From IMG/VR virus record IMGVR_UViG_3300035126_001430, positions 1 to 26,011 of that record: a stretch of 26,011 nucleotides of DNA. One strand, written 5' to 3'. Shown here piece after piece: positions 1 to 7,670 of the stretch. The notes below the pieces were generated by a model. That model made no database searches. It saw only the letters and a program-made list of their open reading frames with translations, and had not been told where the DNA came from. Every line of letters starts with the position of its first letter. Positions within the stretch are counted from its first letter, which is position 1. This DNA is from a virus. The translations under genes were made by a program, and so were the position numbers.

Positions 1-21
1 GCGGAGGCTGGGAGTGGTCAT
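1..21 (-). CDS. start of a tail-module gene cut by the window edge
   Basis: Only seven codons are visible, reading MTTPSLR before the edge. The ATG overlaps the TGA of the preceding small ORF in an ATGA arrangement, the same coupling used between the other genes of this tail operon. That spacing is the only support. Nothing can be said about function. Confidence 0.3.
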
Positions 22-122
22 GGTTCAGTCCAGCTCCGATACACCCGCCCGCTCACGCCGCTGATGGCCGCCAGGGTGGTGGCGACTTGGGCGAGGATTT
101 GCTCGCGTTTGGTGGTGGTCAT
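18..122 (-). CDS. 34-residue tail-operon ORF, possibly a truncated gene
   Basis: The ORF reads MTTTKREQILAQVATTL and ends in RVYRSWTEP before TGA. The ATG overlaps the stop of the upstream lectin-like gene (ATGA at 119-122), so it should be translationally coupled to it. From memory, phage proteins that start with a TTKREQILA...ATL...VSGRVYRS pattern are much longer and resemble tail-terminator or minor tail proteins. The TGA may therefore be a real truncation or a sequencing error. The next ORF starts in a different frame with another ATGA overlap, which argues for a genuine short gene. Function unknown. Confidence 0.45.
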   Translation of the reverse strand: MTTTKREQILAQVATTLAAISGVSGRVYRSWTEP

Positions 123-994
123 GGGATAGCAGCCGCGATGGCGTTGATCAGAGCGGTCACGCGGGCGTCGAGGAGGGCGAGGTCTAGGGATTCGCCGATG
201 GAGTAGAAGGCTAGGCGGCCTGCCGTAAGCGCTCCCGGGTTTAAGCTCCTTTGGAATAGGAGCGTAGATTCACTGGCTGGTGCAGCAGATGCCTGAGAGA
301 TACTTGTGTTTGTGTTGTTATTTCTTAGGGTTACAGTGCTACTTGAAGCCCTGCTGGTGCCGATAAAACCCGTTGCTGGAGTTATAGATTGACTCGAAGT
401 GCTGGTAGAGTTAGACCGAACCAGAATCTGGTTGGGAAGTTGATTGGCGCTTGATGCACTCACGACTATCTGGCTATAAGAAGCTCCGCCAGTGGTTCCA
501 AATGCTGCAATCAACGGACAAGATTGTGTAGCGCCATCAGGAATAATGGGGAAACTTGAGACATATAAGCTATAATGTTTACTGTTCTGCGAGGCTTCAG
601 CGTCGTTATTTCTGTTAGCGTTTAAGTATTTGGTATTATTTATTGCGCTTCCAGTTAGCCCCGTCTTCCGGTCGTAGTCGCCAGCCACAAAATTAAAGTT
701 CGTCGGCGCCGCACCCACCAACGGCACCAGCGCACCGGCCAGTGTGCGGGCACCGGCCATGATGCAACTGGCCTTGATGATGCTGTTGGCCTGGCTCAAC
801 ACGCCGCCGCTGGTGCCCAGGTCGCCAACGTTAATCGAGTCCCGAATGAACACGTCGTAAGCATTGCGCACGCCAACCTCCAGGCCCAGCGTGTTGCCCG
901 CTGCTACATCAGCAGCCACCACCCGGTCGATGTAATCCTGAACAGGGCTGATGTAGGCGCTAAACCTCCCCGTTCCAACCCAGATAATCGCCAT
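119..994 (-). CDS. lectin-like tail spike / receptor-binding protein
   Basis: This 291-residue protein starts MAIIWVGTGRFSAY. Residues about 95-270 have the layout of the concanavalin/LamG-like tail domains that I recall from cyanophage and cyanobacterial proteins: NFVAGDYDRKTGLTG, then TKYLNANRNND, SKHYSLYVSSF, a Ser/Thr/Asn-rich beta stretch, and a closing GRLAFYSIGESLDLALLDA. The likely role is a distal tail protein that contacts the host surface. The ATG overlaps the stop of the upstream gene by one base, and its own stop overlaps the next ATG. Base composition is mosaic: both ends are GC-rich, while about 240-660 is clearly AT-rich, as expected when the binding domain is exchanged between phages. 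The tail location is fairly sure and the binding role is inferred. Confidence 0.65.
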   Translation of the reverse strand: MAIIWVGTGRFSAYISPVQDYIDRVVAADVAAGNTLGLEVGVRNAYDVFIRDSINVGDLGTSGGVLSQANSIIKASCIMAGARTLAGALVPLVGAAPTNFNFVAGDYDRKTGLTGSAINNTKYLNANRNNDAEASQNSKHYSLYVSSFPIIPDGATQSCPLIAAFGTTGGASYSQIVVSASSANQLPNQILVRSNSTSTSSQSITPATGFIGTSRASSSTVTLRNNNTNTSISQASAAPASESTLLFQRSLNPGALTAGRLAFYSIGESLDLALLDARVTALINAIAAAIP

Positions 995-1662
995 CAGCCC
1001 ACCCTCTCCCAGATCAGCGATTCCCGTTCAGGGGTCGCGGGATCATCCGGCAGGAACTGCCCGCCCTCGCCACGGGATTGTGTCACCACCCACAGATCGC
1101 CGGCGGCGTCCACCCACTCCTGACCCACGCTTGCGGCGGCAGGCCGCAGGGAGCCGCCCAGTGCCGCCACGAATCCATCGGGCAGGTGGAGGGCAATCGC
1201 CAGCCCGCGAACCTCCTGCAGCAGCTCGGCGGACACCAGCCCCAGCCGGCGTAGGCCCAGCCAGGCCGCCCGGAAATCGTCCACATCCCCGCCGCCAGCG
1301 GCAGCCAGCAGGGTGGCGGGCAGGCTGAGCGCTGCAGCGGGGGCCGTGCTCACGCCGCCGCCCAGCAGGGCATTGATCGCCGGATGGCCCAGCAGGGTGC
1401 GCTTGAACGTCCGCCAATCAGCAGGCGGCGCCGGTACCGGCAGATCCTGCACGCTCCAGCCCCAGCGCCATTCGCCGGCCTCTAGGTCCACCGTGCGGGT
1501 CTGGCTGGCCTGCTGGCCGGGGCCGATCTCGGGGGCTGGTTCGCGCACCACGCGGAGCGCCGCGTAGCGGGGGTCGAGGCCCTGCACTGGGTCGTCATCA
1601 ACCCTCGGATAGTCCCGGATCTGGGCGGTCTCGCTGTCGTAGAGAACGAGGTTTCGCATCAT
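994..1662 (-). CDS. tail-fibre-associated protein of unknown function
   Basis: The 222-residue product starts MMRNLVLYDSETAQIRDY. The middle contains DWRTFKRTLLGHPAINALL, a pattern seen in proteins encoded next to phage tail fibres. The C-terminus is Trp-rich, with EWVDAAGDLWVVTQS, and may be a small surface-binding beta domain. The gene is very GC-rich, well above the portal or replication genes, in line with transfer from or adaptation to a different background. The ATG overlaps the TGA of the large fibre gene (ATGA), so the two are coupled. It could be a fibre chaperone or a baseplate accessory protein. Confidence 0.6.
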   Translation of the reverse strand: MMRNLVLYDSETAQIRDYPRVDDDPVQGLDPRYAALRVVREPAPEIGPGQQASQTRTVDLEAGEWRWGWSVQDLPVPAPPADWRTFKRTLLGHPAINALLGGGVSTAPAAALSLPATLLAAAGGGDVDDFRAAWLGLRRLGLVSAELLQEVRGLAIALHLPDGFVAALGGSLRPAAASVGQEWVDAAGDLWVVTQSRGEGGQFLPDDPATPERESLIWERVG

Positions 1663-3560
1663 GCCCTCCGCACGAACAGCGAAACCTTCAGGCCCGCGCC
1701 CGCCACCGTGCTACCGATCTGGTCAATGTCGATGCTGATCTCGGCGTCATCCGCCAGGCTGGAATCCGTGATCGTTGCGGCGCTCGCTGCGGTGGTGCTA
1801 CTGAACTCGCTGGCGTCGATTGAGAGCTTCGTCCCAAGCACGCTGGTGCCCGCCTCGTTTACGTCCACGATCAGCGTCGAGCCGGTCGGTGCTGTGTTCA
1901 CATTGGCCCGCACCGCCAGCAGCGTGGCCGCAAAGGGCATCCTGAATCTCACCCGGTTGGTGCCGGTGGTGAGCGCGGTGGTCTCGTCGCCAACAGGAAT
2001 CACGATTACATCGGAATCGCGCTGGTGGGCGTGATCCTCCCTGGCGTAGTCCGCGCTGCTGCCGATGGCTGCAGTGGCCGCCAGGGCGGCGGGAGCTGCG
2101 TCGGCGGGGGCGGGGATCGACGGCAACCCGCTCAGGTCCACATAGGCCCCGGTGAACCCCACCCGCGCCATCGCCGCGCCGATGTTTACCAGGATGGTGC
2201 CGGTGTTGCTGTTCACCCGTGCCACGCTGCTTACGGCCTGCACCAATCCGCTGGCCGGGGGTGTGGCCACCATGGCGCCGCCAGCGCCGACATAGAGCCG
2301 GTCCCTGATTTGATAGCCGCCGGTATTGAACGGTCGCAGCTCGCCCAGAACGACGGCGTCACCATCGCCGTTTTGGGCCAAGGTGGTCTGCAGGATCCCG
2401 ATTGCCGGCATGGTCGCCGCGTTGCTCGGGTCGCAGGCGGATACGGTGATGCGGTCGGTGTCGCCGACTGAGCCCGTGGCGTAAACCGCTGTGCCAGCCG
2501 CCAAGGGGGCGCCGCTGGTGTTGCGGACGTGGACGTAAAAATCACCGGCGATGCTGCCGTGGATGTGTGGGATGACGACCGGCGCGGTGCCGGTGATCGT
2601 GAGGCCGGTGAAGGAGGGGGAATCGTCGGCGCCCAGCTGATCGATTCGTGTCTTATCCGCTGCGCTTTGCAGGCCCGCCAGAGTGGTAGTGGCTTCAGGC
2701 AGCGTCACATCCGCCCCTGTGCTGCTGGCAAGCAGCCTGCTGGAGGCGGTGTAGCTCAGATCTGTGCCCACATTTGCCTGGGCGCCGGCCTCGATGCCGT
2801 CGAGCTTGGTCTTGTCGGCAGCACTTTGAAGACCCGGAACAGTCGCAGTTGCCTCAGGCAAGTTTACATCCGCGCCCGTGCTACTTGAAAGAAGCCTTGT
2901 GCTGGCCGTATAGCTAAGATCGGTAGCTACGTTTACCTGAGCGCCAGCCTCGACACCATTTAGTTTTGTCTTGTCCGCCCCACTCATCAGGCCAGCAACG
3001 GCTGTCGTCGCCTCCGGCAGGGTTACGTCTGTGCCCGTGCTTGATTCGAGCAGTCGCGTAGAAGCGGTATAAGATAAATCGGTGGGAACGTTGACTTGTG
3101 CCCCCGCAGCAATTCCATCAAGCTTGGTTTTGTCAGCAGCACTTTGCAGGCCAGGAAGCGATGTGGTCGCTTCGGGCAGTGTTGCGTCTGCTCCCGTGCT
3201 ACTAGACAGCAATCGAGAGCTTGCTGTGTAACTTAAATCAGTGCCTACATTTACTTGCGCCCCATCCTCCACGTTGAGCAGAGTTCTAATCTCAGGAGCC
3301 GTCGCGTCCTGTGGATCTCCAGTGCCAGCGGCAATGCGAGCCTTGATTGTTCCACTGGCCATATTTGCCAGTTTTGTGTTGCCAACAGCGTCAGGGTCGA
3401 TGGTCCAAGTCAAACCACTGGCCGAAACCGTTATATCCCCCTTGTCGCCATCGGTTACACCACCCGACCCGCCAGAGCCAGGCGGCCCAGCAATGCCAGG
3501 CACTCGAAGAATGATCTTTGGCTGCCCAATGGCGCTTGAAATAGAAACAGACTGGCTCAT
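1659..3560 (-). CDS. tail fibre protein with four 53-residue repeats
   Basis: The 633-residue product is the probable long tail fibre. Residues 21-34 are a short collagen-like, Gly/Pro-rich segment (PGIAGPPGSGGSGG). Residues 100-311 hold four tandem repeats of 53 residues, each running GAQVNVGTDLSYTAS, RLLSSSTGAD, LPEAT, SAADKTKLDG. These usually form beta-rich fibre shafts. A middle domain (about 315-500) has the flavour of a virion surface domain. The C-terminal 115 residues (from VIVIPVGDETTALTTG to LKVSLFVRRA) match a tip domain I recall from marine and freshwater phage proteins. The ATG overlaps the stop of the upstream gene. Repeat copies 1-3 are AT-richer than copy 4 and the C-terminus, so the gene is mosaic. 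Confidence 0.85.
   Translation of the reverse strand: MSQSVSISSAIGQPKIILRVPGIAGPPGSGGSGGVTDGDKGDITVSASGLTWTIDPDAVGNTKLANMASGTIKARIAAGTGDPQDATAPEIRTLLNVEDGAQVNVGTDLSYTASSRLLSSSTGADATLPEATTSLPGLQSAADKTKLDGIAAGAQVNVPTDLSYTASTRLLESSTGTDVTLPEATTAVAGLMSGADKTKLNGVEAGAQVNVATDLSYTASTRLLSSSTGADVNLPEATATVPGLQSAADKTKLDGIEAGAQANVGTDLSYTASSRLLASSTGADVTLPEATTTLAGLQSAADKTRIDQLGADDSPSFTGLTITGTAPVVIPHIHGSIAGDFYVHVRNTSGAPLAAGTAVYATGSVGDTDRITVSACDPSNAATMPAIGILQTTLAQNGDGDAVVLGELRPFNTGGYQIRDRLYVGAGGAMVATPPASGLVQAVSSVARVNSNTGTILVNIGAAMARVGFTGAYVDLSGLPSIPAPADAAPAALAATAAIGSSADYAREDHAHQRDSDVIVIPVGDETTALTTGTNRVRFRMPFAATLLAVRANVNTAPTGSTLIVDVNEAGTSVLGTKLSIDASEFSSTTAASAATITDSSLADDAEISIDIDQIGSTVAGAGLKVSLFVRRA
2628..3263 (-). 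repeat. four in-frame 159-bp repeats in the tail fibre gene
   Basis: Four consecutive 53-codon units encode near-identical protein but differ at many synonymous positions. The unit nearest the C-terminus (about 2628-2786) is GC-rich and the other three are AT-richer. The repeats are therefore old, or were assembled from different sources, rather than recently copied. Confidence 0.8.
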
Positions 3561-3898
3561 GGTGCGCTGTACCCCTGAGAAACAAAGGCAAGGCCTTCAA
3601 GAAGATAGAAAGGACGAGAACTTGAATCGACTACAAGCAAATCATAAAAGCATTCACACGGGAGACTTATGGTACTTGCCGCAGGCAGGGTCCAGCGGAA
3701 CTGCCCGAGGACTCGACTGACATATTCTATTGTAAAGTCTGCAAACTTATTCGCCCTGGTCTTATCCCAAATCTGAGAATAAATATTCGCCCCCGTCAAA
3801 TCAATATTGTTATCCGCTTCGTCAAGCAATTCAACCAGATAGCTGAAATTTGATCGCCTCTGGAGCTGTATATTGAATTTTGCGGGTTGAATTGACAT
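3557..3898 (-). CDS. small tail-tip or fibre-adaptor protein
   Basis: The 113-residue protein starts MSIQPAKFNIQLQRRSNF and contains TGANIYSQIWDKTRANKF and a late LPCECFYDLLVVDSS segment. The size, beta-rich character and place immediately before the fibre gene resemble small baseplate upper proteins that seat a fibre. That is inference from position and texture only. Its TGA overlaps the ATG of the fibre gene. An ATG preceded by GTAGAG gives a weak ribosome-binding site. Confidence 0.6.
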   Translation of the reverse strand: MSIQPAKFNIQLQRRSNFSYLVELLDEADNNIDLTGANIYSQIWDKTRANKFADFTIEYVSRVLGQFRWTLPAASTISLPCECFYDLLVVDSSSRPFYLLEGLAFVSQGYSAP

Positions 3899-3917
3899 CT
3901 CTACTTTAAGCAGTCAG

Positions 3918-4298
3918 TCAAACGTACTCTGTAACCTGAGCCGCACCATTCGCGCTAGCCCAAATACCATAAATAGTGTTGCCAAAAATTAACTGTTGAT
4001 CAAACAGCCTAAATTCACCCGCCTGCATCTCAATAAAACAGTTTGCAACAGTTGCTGGATTTGAAAAGCTAAGATAAAGCTTTGAGGTGCTGATATTACT
4101 AATGGAAACCCCCTTCCTTGCCGTATTTGCAGCAAGAATCGGAACGCTGCTTGCATTGCTCGCAATACTCGTTGTCGCTGGAGCCCTGAGCGGGGAAGCG
4201 CTAAATTGATCAATCTTGATCTCGCCACTAGCGGTTACGCCAACAGGCTTATCTGCCCCATTTGGCCCCCTGCCAATCAGAAAAGCGCCCGCAGACAT
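3918..4298 (-). CDS. small virion-surface or tail protein, function unknown
   Basis: The 126-residue protein has no membrane segment and reads as one beta-sandwich domain: a variable N-terminus, then ANTARKGVSISNISTSKLYL, NCFIEMQAGEFRLFDQQL and a C-terminal GIWASANGAAQVTEYV. The same fold pattern (replacement of an isotropic value, then 'artefacts of scale') occurs in small phage proteins coded near fibres and capsid genes, probably decorating the particle. The gene follows the terminator of the major tail protein, so it needs its own promoter or leaky termination. Confidence 0.6.
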   Translation of the reverse strand: MSAGAFLIGRGPNGADKPVGVTASGEIKIDQFSASPLRAPATTSIASNASSVPILAANTARKGVSISNISTSKLYLSFSNPATVANCFIEMQAGEFRLFDQQLIFGNTIYGIWASANGAAQVTEYV

Positions 4299-4347
4299 AC
4301 CCGTTCAGCTGCTACACACTCAATCTAGCGAGCCGCCCCAGGCAAAG

Positions 4348-4370
4348 AAAAACCCCTCCCGAAGGAGGGG
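4348..4370 (-). terminator. intrinsic terminator after the major tail protein gene
   Basis: On the minus strand a perfect 7-bp stem CCCCTCC/GGAGGGG closes a TTCG tetraloop and runs into five Ts. It lies 22 bases past the stop of the 4392-5144 gene, so abundant tail-tube transcript would end here. Confidence 0.9.
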
Positions 4371-4391
4371 CCGGATGATCGCAAAGGATGA

Positions 4392-5144
4392 TCAGGACTT
4401 CACTAGATCGAAGACAGGAGCCTCCGAGGGGCGGAAATTGATCGAGATGGACTGGGCATCGTCAGGGTTGACGTTCAGGCTTGCAGAGGTCAGAACGATC
4501 TTGGTCTGGATCGAGCGGCTCAGGGGATCATTGAGGGTACCGCCGGAGAACACCTGATCGATGTAGAGCTTCACCGCAGCACCAGTTTGACGACGCTGAA
4601 TCACGTCCTCGATCATGCGGTTGGAGATAGACTCTTCTTCGTCAGTGGTGTAGATAGTAGCGGTGCCACTGCCATCTGCAAAACCAGTGACGTACTTGCG
4701 GAACGGTGCATACTGCCCAGTGCCCTGACCAATAGTGGTCACGTCGATCTCGGAGCGAGTGATTTCAAAGCTCCAATCACGAACTTGCCCAACAACAGTG
4801 AACCCATTGTAAACAATCTTCGCCTTCGCCGCTCCAAAACCAGAAGGCTGAGCAGTAGCAGTTGCAGCGGTGCCACCGGCAGTAGAGCTAATCGTCATCA
4901 CGCCCGTGGTCGGATCGTAAGTTTTGACGAAGTAGTTGCCAGCAGCAATTGCGTTGGTAACAGTTGCGCCCACCGGATAGCTAAGAGTGATCGGATCATT
5001 CACTCGAAAGCCGAGAAAAACGCCAACAGTGATGTTGGCCCCAGTGGCAGGAAAGGCGGTGGCGAGAAGACAGGCTTCAGTGTTGGCGGGCTTATAGTAA
5101 AAAGCCCCGGAAGTGCCGGTAAGCACCGTAGTGTCGCAAGTCAT
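4392..5144 (-). CDS. major tail (tube) protein
   Basis: The 250-residue protein starts MTCDTTVLTGTSGAFYYK. The centre has VRDWSFEITRSEIDVTTIG and then FRKYVTGFADGSGTATIYT, the classic arrangement of siphovirus tail-tube subunits, in which the protein states its own insertion and symmetry strands. The C-terminus, DDAQSISINFRPSEAPVFDL, also fits. It polymerises around the tape measure to form the tail tube. The gene sits directly after the tail-completion genes and is followed by a strong terminator, both typical for this abundant protein. The 64-base gap upstream carries a GGCTATTCTGA element also seen before the 8900-9190 gene. Confidence 0.85.
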   Translation of the reverse strand: MTCDTTVLTGTSGAFYYKPANTEACLLATAFPATGANITVGVFLGFRVNDPITLSYPVGATVTNAIAAGNYFVKTYDPTTGVMTISSTAGGTAATATAQPSGFGAAKAKIVYNGFTVVGQVRDWSFEITRSEIDVTTIGQGTGQYAPFRKYVTGFADGSGTATIYTTDEEESISNRMIEDVIQRRQTGAAVKLYIDQVFSGGTLNDPLSRSIQTKIVLTSASLNVNPDDAQSISINFRPSEAPVFDLVKS

Positions 5145-5170
5145 GATTGCTTTACACAGAACAGCAGTAC

Positions 5171-5205
5171 GGGCACTGCCCGGTTACATTCAGAATAGCC
5201 GTAGC
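5171..5205 (-). promoter_or_regulatory. possible late regulatory element before the major tail protein
   Basis: On the minus strand the gap reads GGCTATTCTGAATGTA and then GGGCAGTGCCCG, which contains a small palindrome. A near-identical GGCTATTCTGATGTAGGGCA precedes the 8900-9190 gene, and related forms precede the capsid gene and the 9408-9740 gene. Sharing among structural genes suggests a late promoter or leader element. Not tested. Confidence 0.35.
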
Positions 5206-5208
5206 CGA

Positions 5209-5703
5209 TCACTCAGAGCAGGGCACCATGGCCTGCCAACCAGCAGAGATCTTGCCCATAAAATGAGGCGAATAAGACGAAAGAGATGGTTCAATTGATT
5301 CCGCTCTTTCCCTGATGAAATCCGGCCCCGTAATCGGCCCAGTCCTTACAAATACTTGATCCACGTTCTTCTTTGTCGCCCCAAGCTGAGTAATAACTTT
5401 TGCCGCAATGCCAATAAGCTCCTGGCATCTTGCAGGCCCGCCCCCAAGAGGAGCGAAACAGCGAACGATGAGAGCACCTCTCGCGTTTTTCACTGTTTGA
5501 GATATGCCTGACTCATTCATCAGCCCAAAGGTTAAGTTAACGCGAATGTATTCCTTCGGGGGGTCGGGCGGGACTGCTGTAATGTTGTCAAAGTAGACCG
5601 GTACGGGCGGAACCTGAGAATTAAAAGCAGTCAGCAGAGGCGCCTCAATAGCAGCTCTGATGCGCTGATATTCCGTTAAGCCGTTAAGTATTTGATCTGG
5701 CAT
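5209..5703 (-). CDS. tail terminator / tail completion protein
   Basis: The 164-residue protein starts MPDQILNGLTEYQRIRAAIE. N-terminal helix, then VPVYFDNITAVPPDPPKEYIRVNLTF and a strand-rich middle (RGALIVRCFAPLGGG) match the tail-terminator family, which caps the tail tube and joins it to the head connector. Position between the gp10-like gene and the tail tube gene is the usual one. The ATG overlaps the upstream stop by one base. The assignment is by size, order and texture, not by an active-site motif. Confidence 0.7.
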   Translation of the reverse strand: MPDQILNGLTEYQRIRAAIEAPLLTAFNSQVPPVPVYFDNITAVPPDPPKEYIRVNLTFGLMNESGISQTVKNARGALIVRCFAPLGGGPARCQELIGIAAKVITQLGATKKNVDQVFVRTGPITGPDFIRERAESIEPSLSSYSPHFMGKISAGWQAMVPCSE

Positions 5704-6302
5704 CAGAACCTAACTCTGTCTGACTGAGAAAACCTAAAGCCCCGAGCAAGATCACCTTGCATGACGGACTGAACATAGGTCTCGAACCAGTCTTGCGGGG
5801 CGGTGATGGAAGAGCTGGCCTCCTCTCCGTAGCCAAGGTAGGCAATCTGGTAGCGCAAATGCTCTAGCTGACCATTTTCATCTCCCGGCCGAGGCCCCCC
5901 CTCTATCTGAGGCTTCAAGGGCTGACCAATCTGGTAAAAGGTCGCCTCTTCTTTGTCAATCGCAATATCAGCATGTGGAGCAGTATTGACTATTTCAAAC
6001 TTAATGGAACGCCCCCCGCGATCCAGGGCTCTTTCAAACTTTCTAAGCTGAAAGTTTCTGTAAGTATATTCGTAAATACCATCCCCACCCCTGCCGCCAC
6101 TCGGAGGCGTTTCCCCTGGAGCGACCACATACCAGGAACGAGAAAATTCGCCACTCCAGCCAGGGCCTGCATCAACAAGGCCGTTCACAATCTCAACAGC
6201 AGCATCACGAATCCCGCGAGAAATAACAGGAGTCAGGTCTCTCTGAACCTGTTTTGCAAGTCCCATCAGGGATCGCCTGGATGAAGCACTCCGCCTAGCC
6301 AT
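5703..6302 (-). CDS. HK97 gp10-like head-tail / tail completion protein
   Basis: The 199-residue protein begins with a basic Ser/Arg-rich segment (MARRSASSRRSLMGLAKQ), then a helix ending VNGLVDAGPGWSGEFSRSW and a YVV strand. A Gly-rich loop and EIVNTAPHADIAIDKEEA follow. This is the layout of gp10-like proteins: helix, 'TG-loop' with S-W, and N-x-A-P/H-A motif, here NTAPHA. These proteins act at the head-tail joint. It overlaps both neighbours by one base, so the connector genes are coupled. Confidence 0.75.
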   Translation of the reverse strand: MARRSASSRRSLMGLAKQVQRDLTPVISRGIRDAAVEIVNGLVDAGPGWSGEFSRSWYVVAPGETPPSGGRGGDGIYEYTYRNFQLRKFERALDRGGRSIKFEIVNTAPHADIAIDKEEATFYQIGQPLKPQIEGGPRPGDENGQLEHLRYQIAYLGYGEEASSSITAPQDWFETYVQSVMQGDLARGFRFSQSDRVRF

Positions 6303-6679
6303 CAGCTCAACCTCCCAACAACTACATGCAGTATAGGATTATCCCCTCGATAGGACATAATGCCAACAATCTTCGCCGTTCTTTGCGCCCCATCTTGCAA
6401 ATATCGCACAGAATCAGTAGTTCTCGGATAATACTCTCCGAGTGACGAAGCTGAGATCAGAATCTTCACATCTGTCATCTGATAAAGCCCCTGCACCTCT
6501 TCCGGTCTGAGCTGAGTCGGGAGAAGCTTGATAGGAACCTCCGAATCACATCCCATCACCGTCCCGGTATATGGGTCATACTGCTGATTCTGAGATGACT
6601 TAATATAAGTGCCAGAAATTCCCCACTGAGCAATCAGCGGCCCCGGAATCTTCCCAAATACACGATCGGCAAGAGACAT
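6302..6679 (-). CDS. head closure / connector protein
   Basis: The 125-residue protein (MSLADRVFGKIPGPLIAQWG) is strand-rich with a central DVKILISASSLGEYYPRTTD and a C-terminal ILHVVVGRLS. Size, order (between the DnaT-like adaptor and the gp10-like gene) and beta character fit a head-closure or stopper protein. No diagnostic motif is visible, so the family is inferred from synteny. The stop overlaps the next ATG. Confidence 0.6.
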   Translation of the reverse strand: MSLADRVFGKIPGPLIAQWGISGTYIKSSQNQQYDPYTGTVMGCDSEVPIKLLPTQLRPEEVQGLYQMTDVKILISASSLGEYYPRTTDSVRYLQDGAQRTAKIVGIMSYRGDNPILHVVVGRLS

Positions 6680-6685
6680 AAGAAA

Positions 6686-7348
6686 TCAAAGAGGATTGCT
6701 GTACCAGCCCCCAGAGACCGGATAAACCATGCCGCCCGCAAAAGTTACACGTCGCCCCCTAAAAGCCCCAGCAGCGTAATACTTGTCAATTCTTGCAGAG
6801 CTATCTTTTGTAAGATGAGACTGATGAAAGCTACTATCAATGATATACTTTGAAAGAATATCCATCGCAAACGGTGGAATAAACTCAAAGCCCGACTGCA
6901 CCGTGTCTCGGTCTCGATATTTGACCTGAAGAGATCCGCTGCCGAGATTCACTTCATCATACTGATCGTTCTCTCTCAGCAAAACACCCCCATCATTATC
7001 AGCCCCAATACCTGCGTAGCCCCCAGTTGTAGTAAGAAAGGCTGCCATGTAGGAGACAGCAATTTCAAAGTCAAGTGGAAGCTCGTCGCTCGGAAGAATT
7101 CGCCCATCGAGCTTCATGTATCGAGGCCATGCAAGAGACTGCTGAGGGTCAACCAAGGCCCCCTTCCACTTGAGAGGGTTGATTGCCATTGTCGCCCCCA
7201 CAAGCGTCTGCTCTTTTTGCTGATTGCCAAGAGCAAGCCAAGAAGCAATACCTGGACTTTGCGGCAAGTCAGAAAGAAGCGAAGTGGCCCTCGCTACACT
7301 CACGAAAGAATTGGCGTTAGACGCCCCAAGAGTGGAAACGAAGGCCAT
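6686..7348 (-). CDS. DnaT-like head-tail adaptor protein
   Basis: The 220-residue protein begins MAFVSTLGASNANSFVSVAR. The N-terminal half follows the phage 'putative DnaT-like' adaptor pattern: NSFVSVARA, W, a KEQTLVGATMAIN helix, KWKG, then SLAWPRYMKLDGR. These proteins bind below the portal and connect head and tail. The name is historical and does not imply primosome function. The C-terminus is longer than usual and ends SGGWYSNPL. It lies 6 bases upstream of the head closure gene. Confidence 0.75.
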   Translation of the reverse strand: MAFVSTLGASNANSFVSVARATSLLSDLPQSPGIASWLALGNQQKEQTLVGATMAINPLKWKGALVDPQQSLAWPRYMKLDGRILPSDELPLDFEIAVSYMAAFLTTTGGYAGIGADNDGGVLLRENDQYDEVNLGSGSLQVKYRDRDTVQSGFEFIPPFAMDILSKYIIDSSFHQSHLTKDSSARIDKYYAAGAFRGRRVTFAGGMVYPVSGGWYSNPL

Positions 7349-7356
7349 TCACGCAA

Positions 7357-7590
7357 TCACTTAGAGGAAGTGACACCAGGGGCTGCTTTCACCTTAGCCG
7401 CAGAAGTGACAGGAGCTTTCGCCTGCACTGGCTTTGACTCAGCCGGTTTCGATTCAGCCGGAGGCTTGATCGAGCATTCAGCAACAGGAGCCTCTTCTGC
7501 CGGAGACTCCACAGGCGAAACACTCTGCACCTTTTCTTGAGCTTTGCGCTCTTGCGCTTCACGAGCAAGACGGAAGGTAATCATGGACAT
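7357..7590 (-). CDS. small Ala/Pro/Glu-rich protein of the head operon
   Basis: A 77-residue protein of low complexity: MSMITFRLAREAQERKAQ, then an extended PAEEAPVAE, PPAESKPAESKP and APVTSAAKVKAAP tail. It has no hydrophobic core and is probably disordered. Either ATG (codon 1 or 3) could be used. It starts just after the capsid terminator and runs 8 bases short of the adaptor gene. Disordered small proteins at this position occur in many phages, but I do not recognise this one. Confidence 0.6.
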   Translation of the reverse strand: MSMITFRLAREAQERKAQEKVQSVSPVESPAEEAPVAECSIKPPAESKPAESKPVQAKAPVTSAAKVKAAPGVTSSK

Positions 7591-7613
7591 GGCTTGTTTT
7601 GCGATTGAGTAAG

Positions 7614-7649
7614 AAAAAGCCCCACCAGCATATTAAATGCCAGCGGGGC
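7614..7649 (-). terminator. intrinsic terminator after the major capsid gene
   Basis: On the minus strand a 12-bp stem with three G-T pairs (GCCCCGCTGGCA with TGCTGGTGGGGC) closes a 7-base AT loop and is followed by five Ts. It is about 20 bases past the capsid stop. Confidence 0.88.
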
Positions 7650-7670
7650 CCAGCGGTAGTGCAACCGAAG

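Noticed and set aside
2025-2888. Two plus-strand open frames opposite the tail fibre gene
   Set aside because: They are mirror frames of GC-rich repetitive coding sequence, with no start signals and no protein-like pattern.
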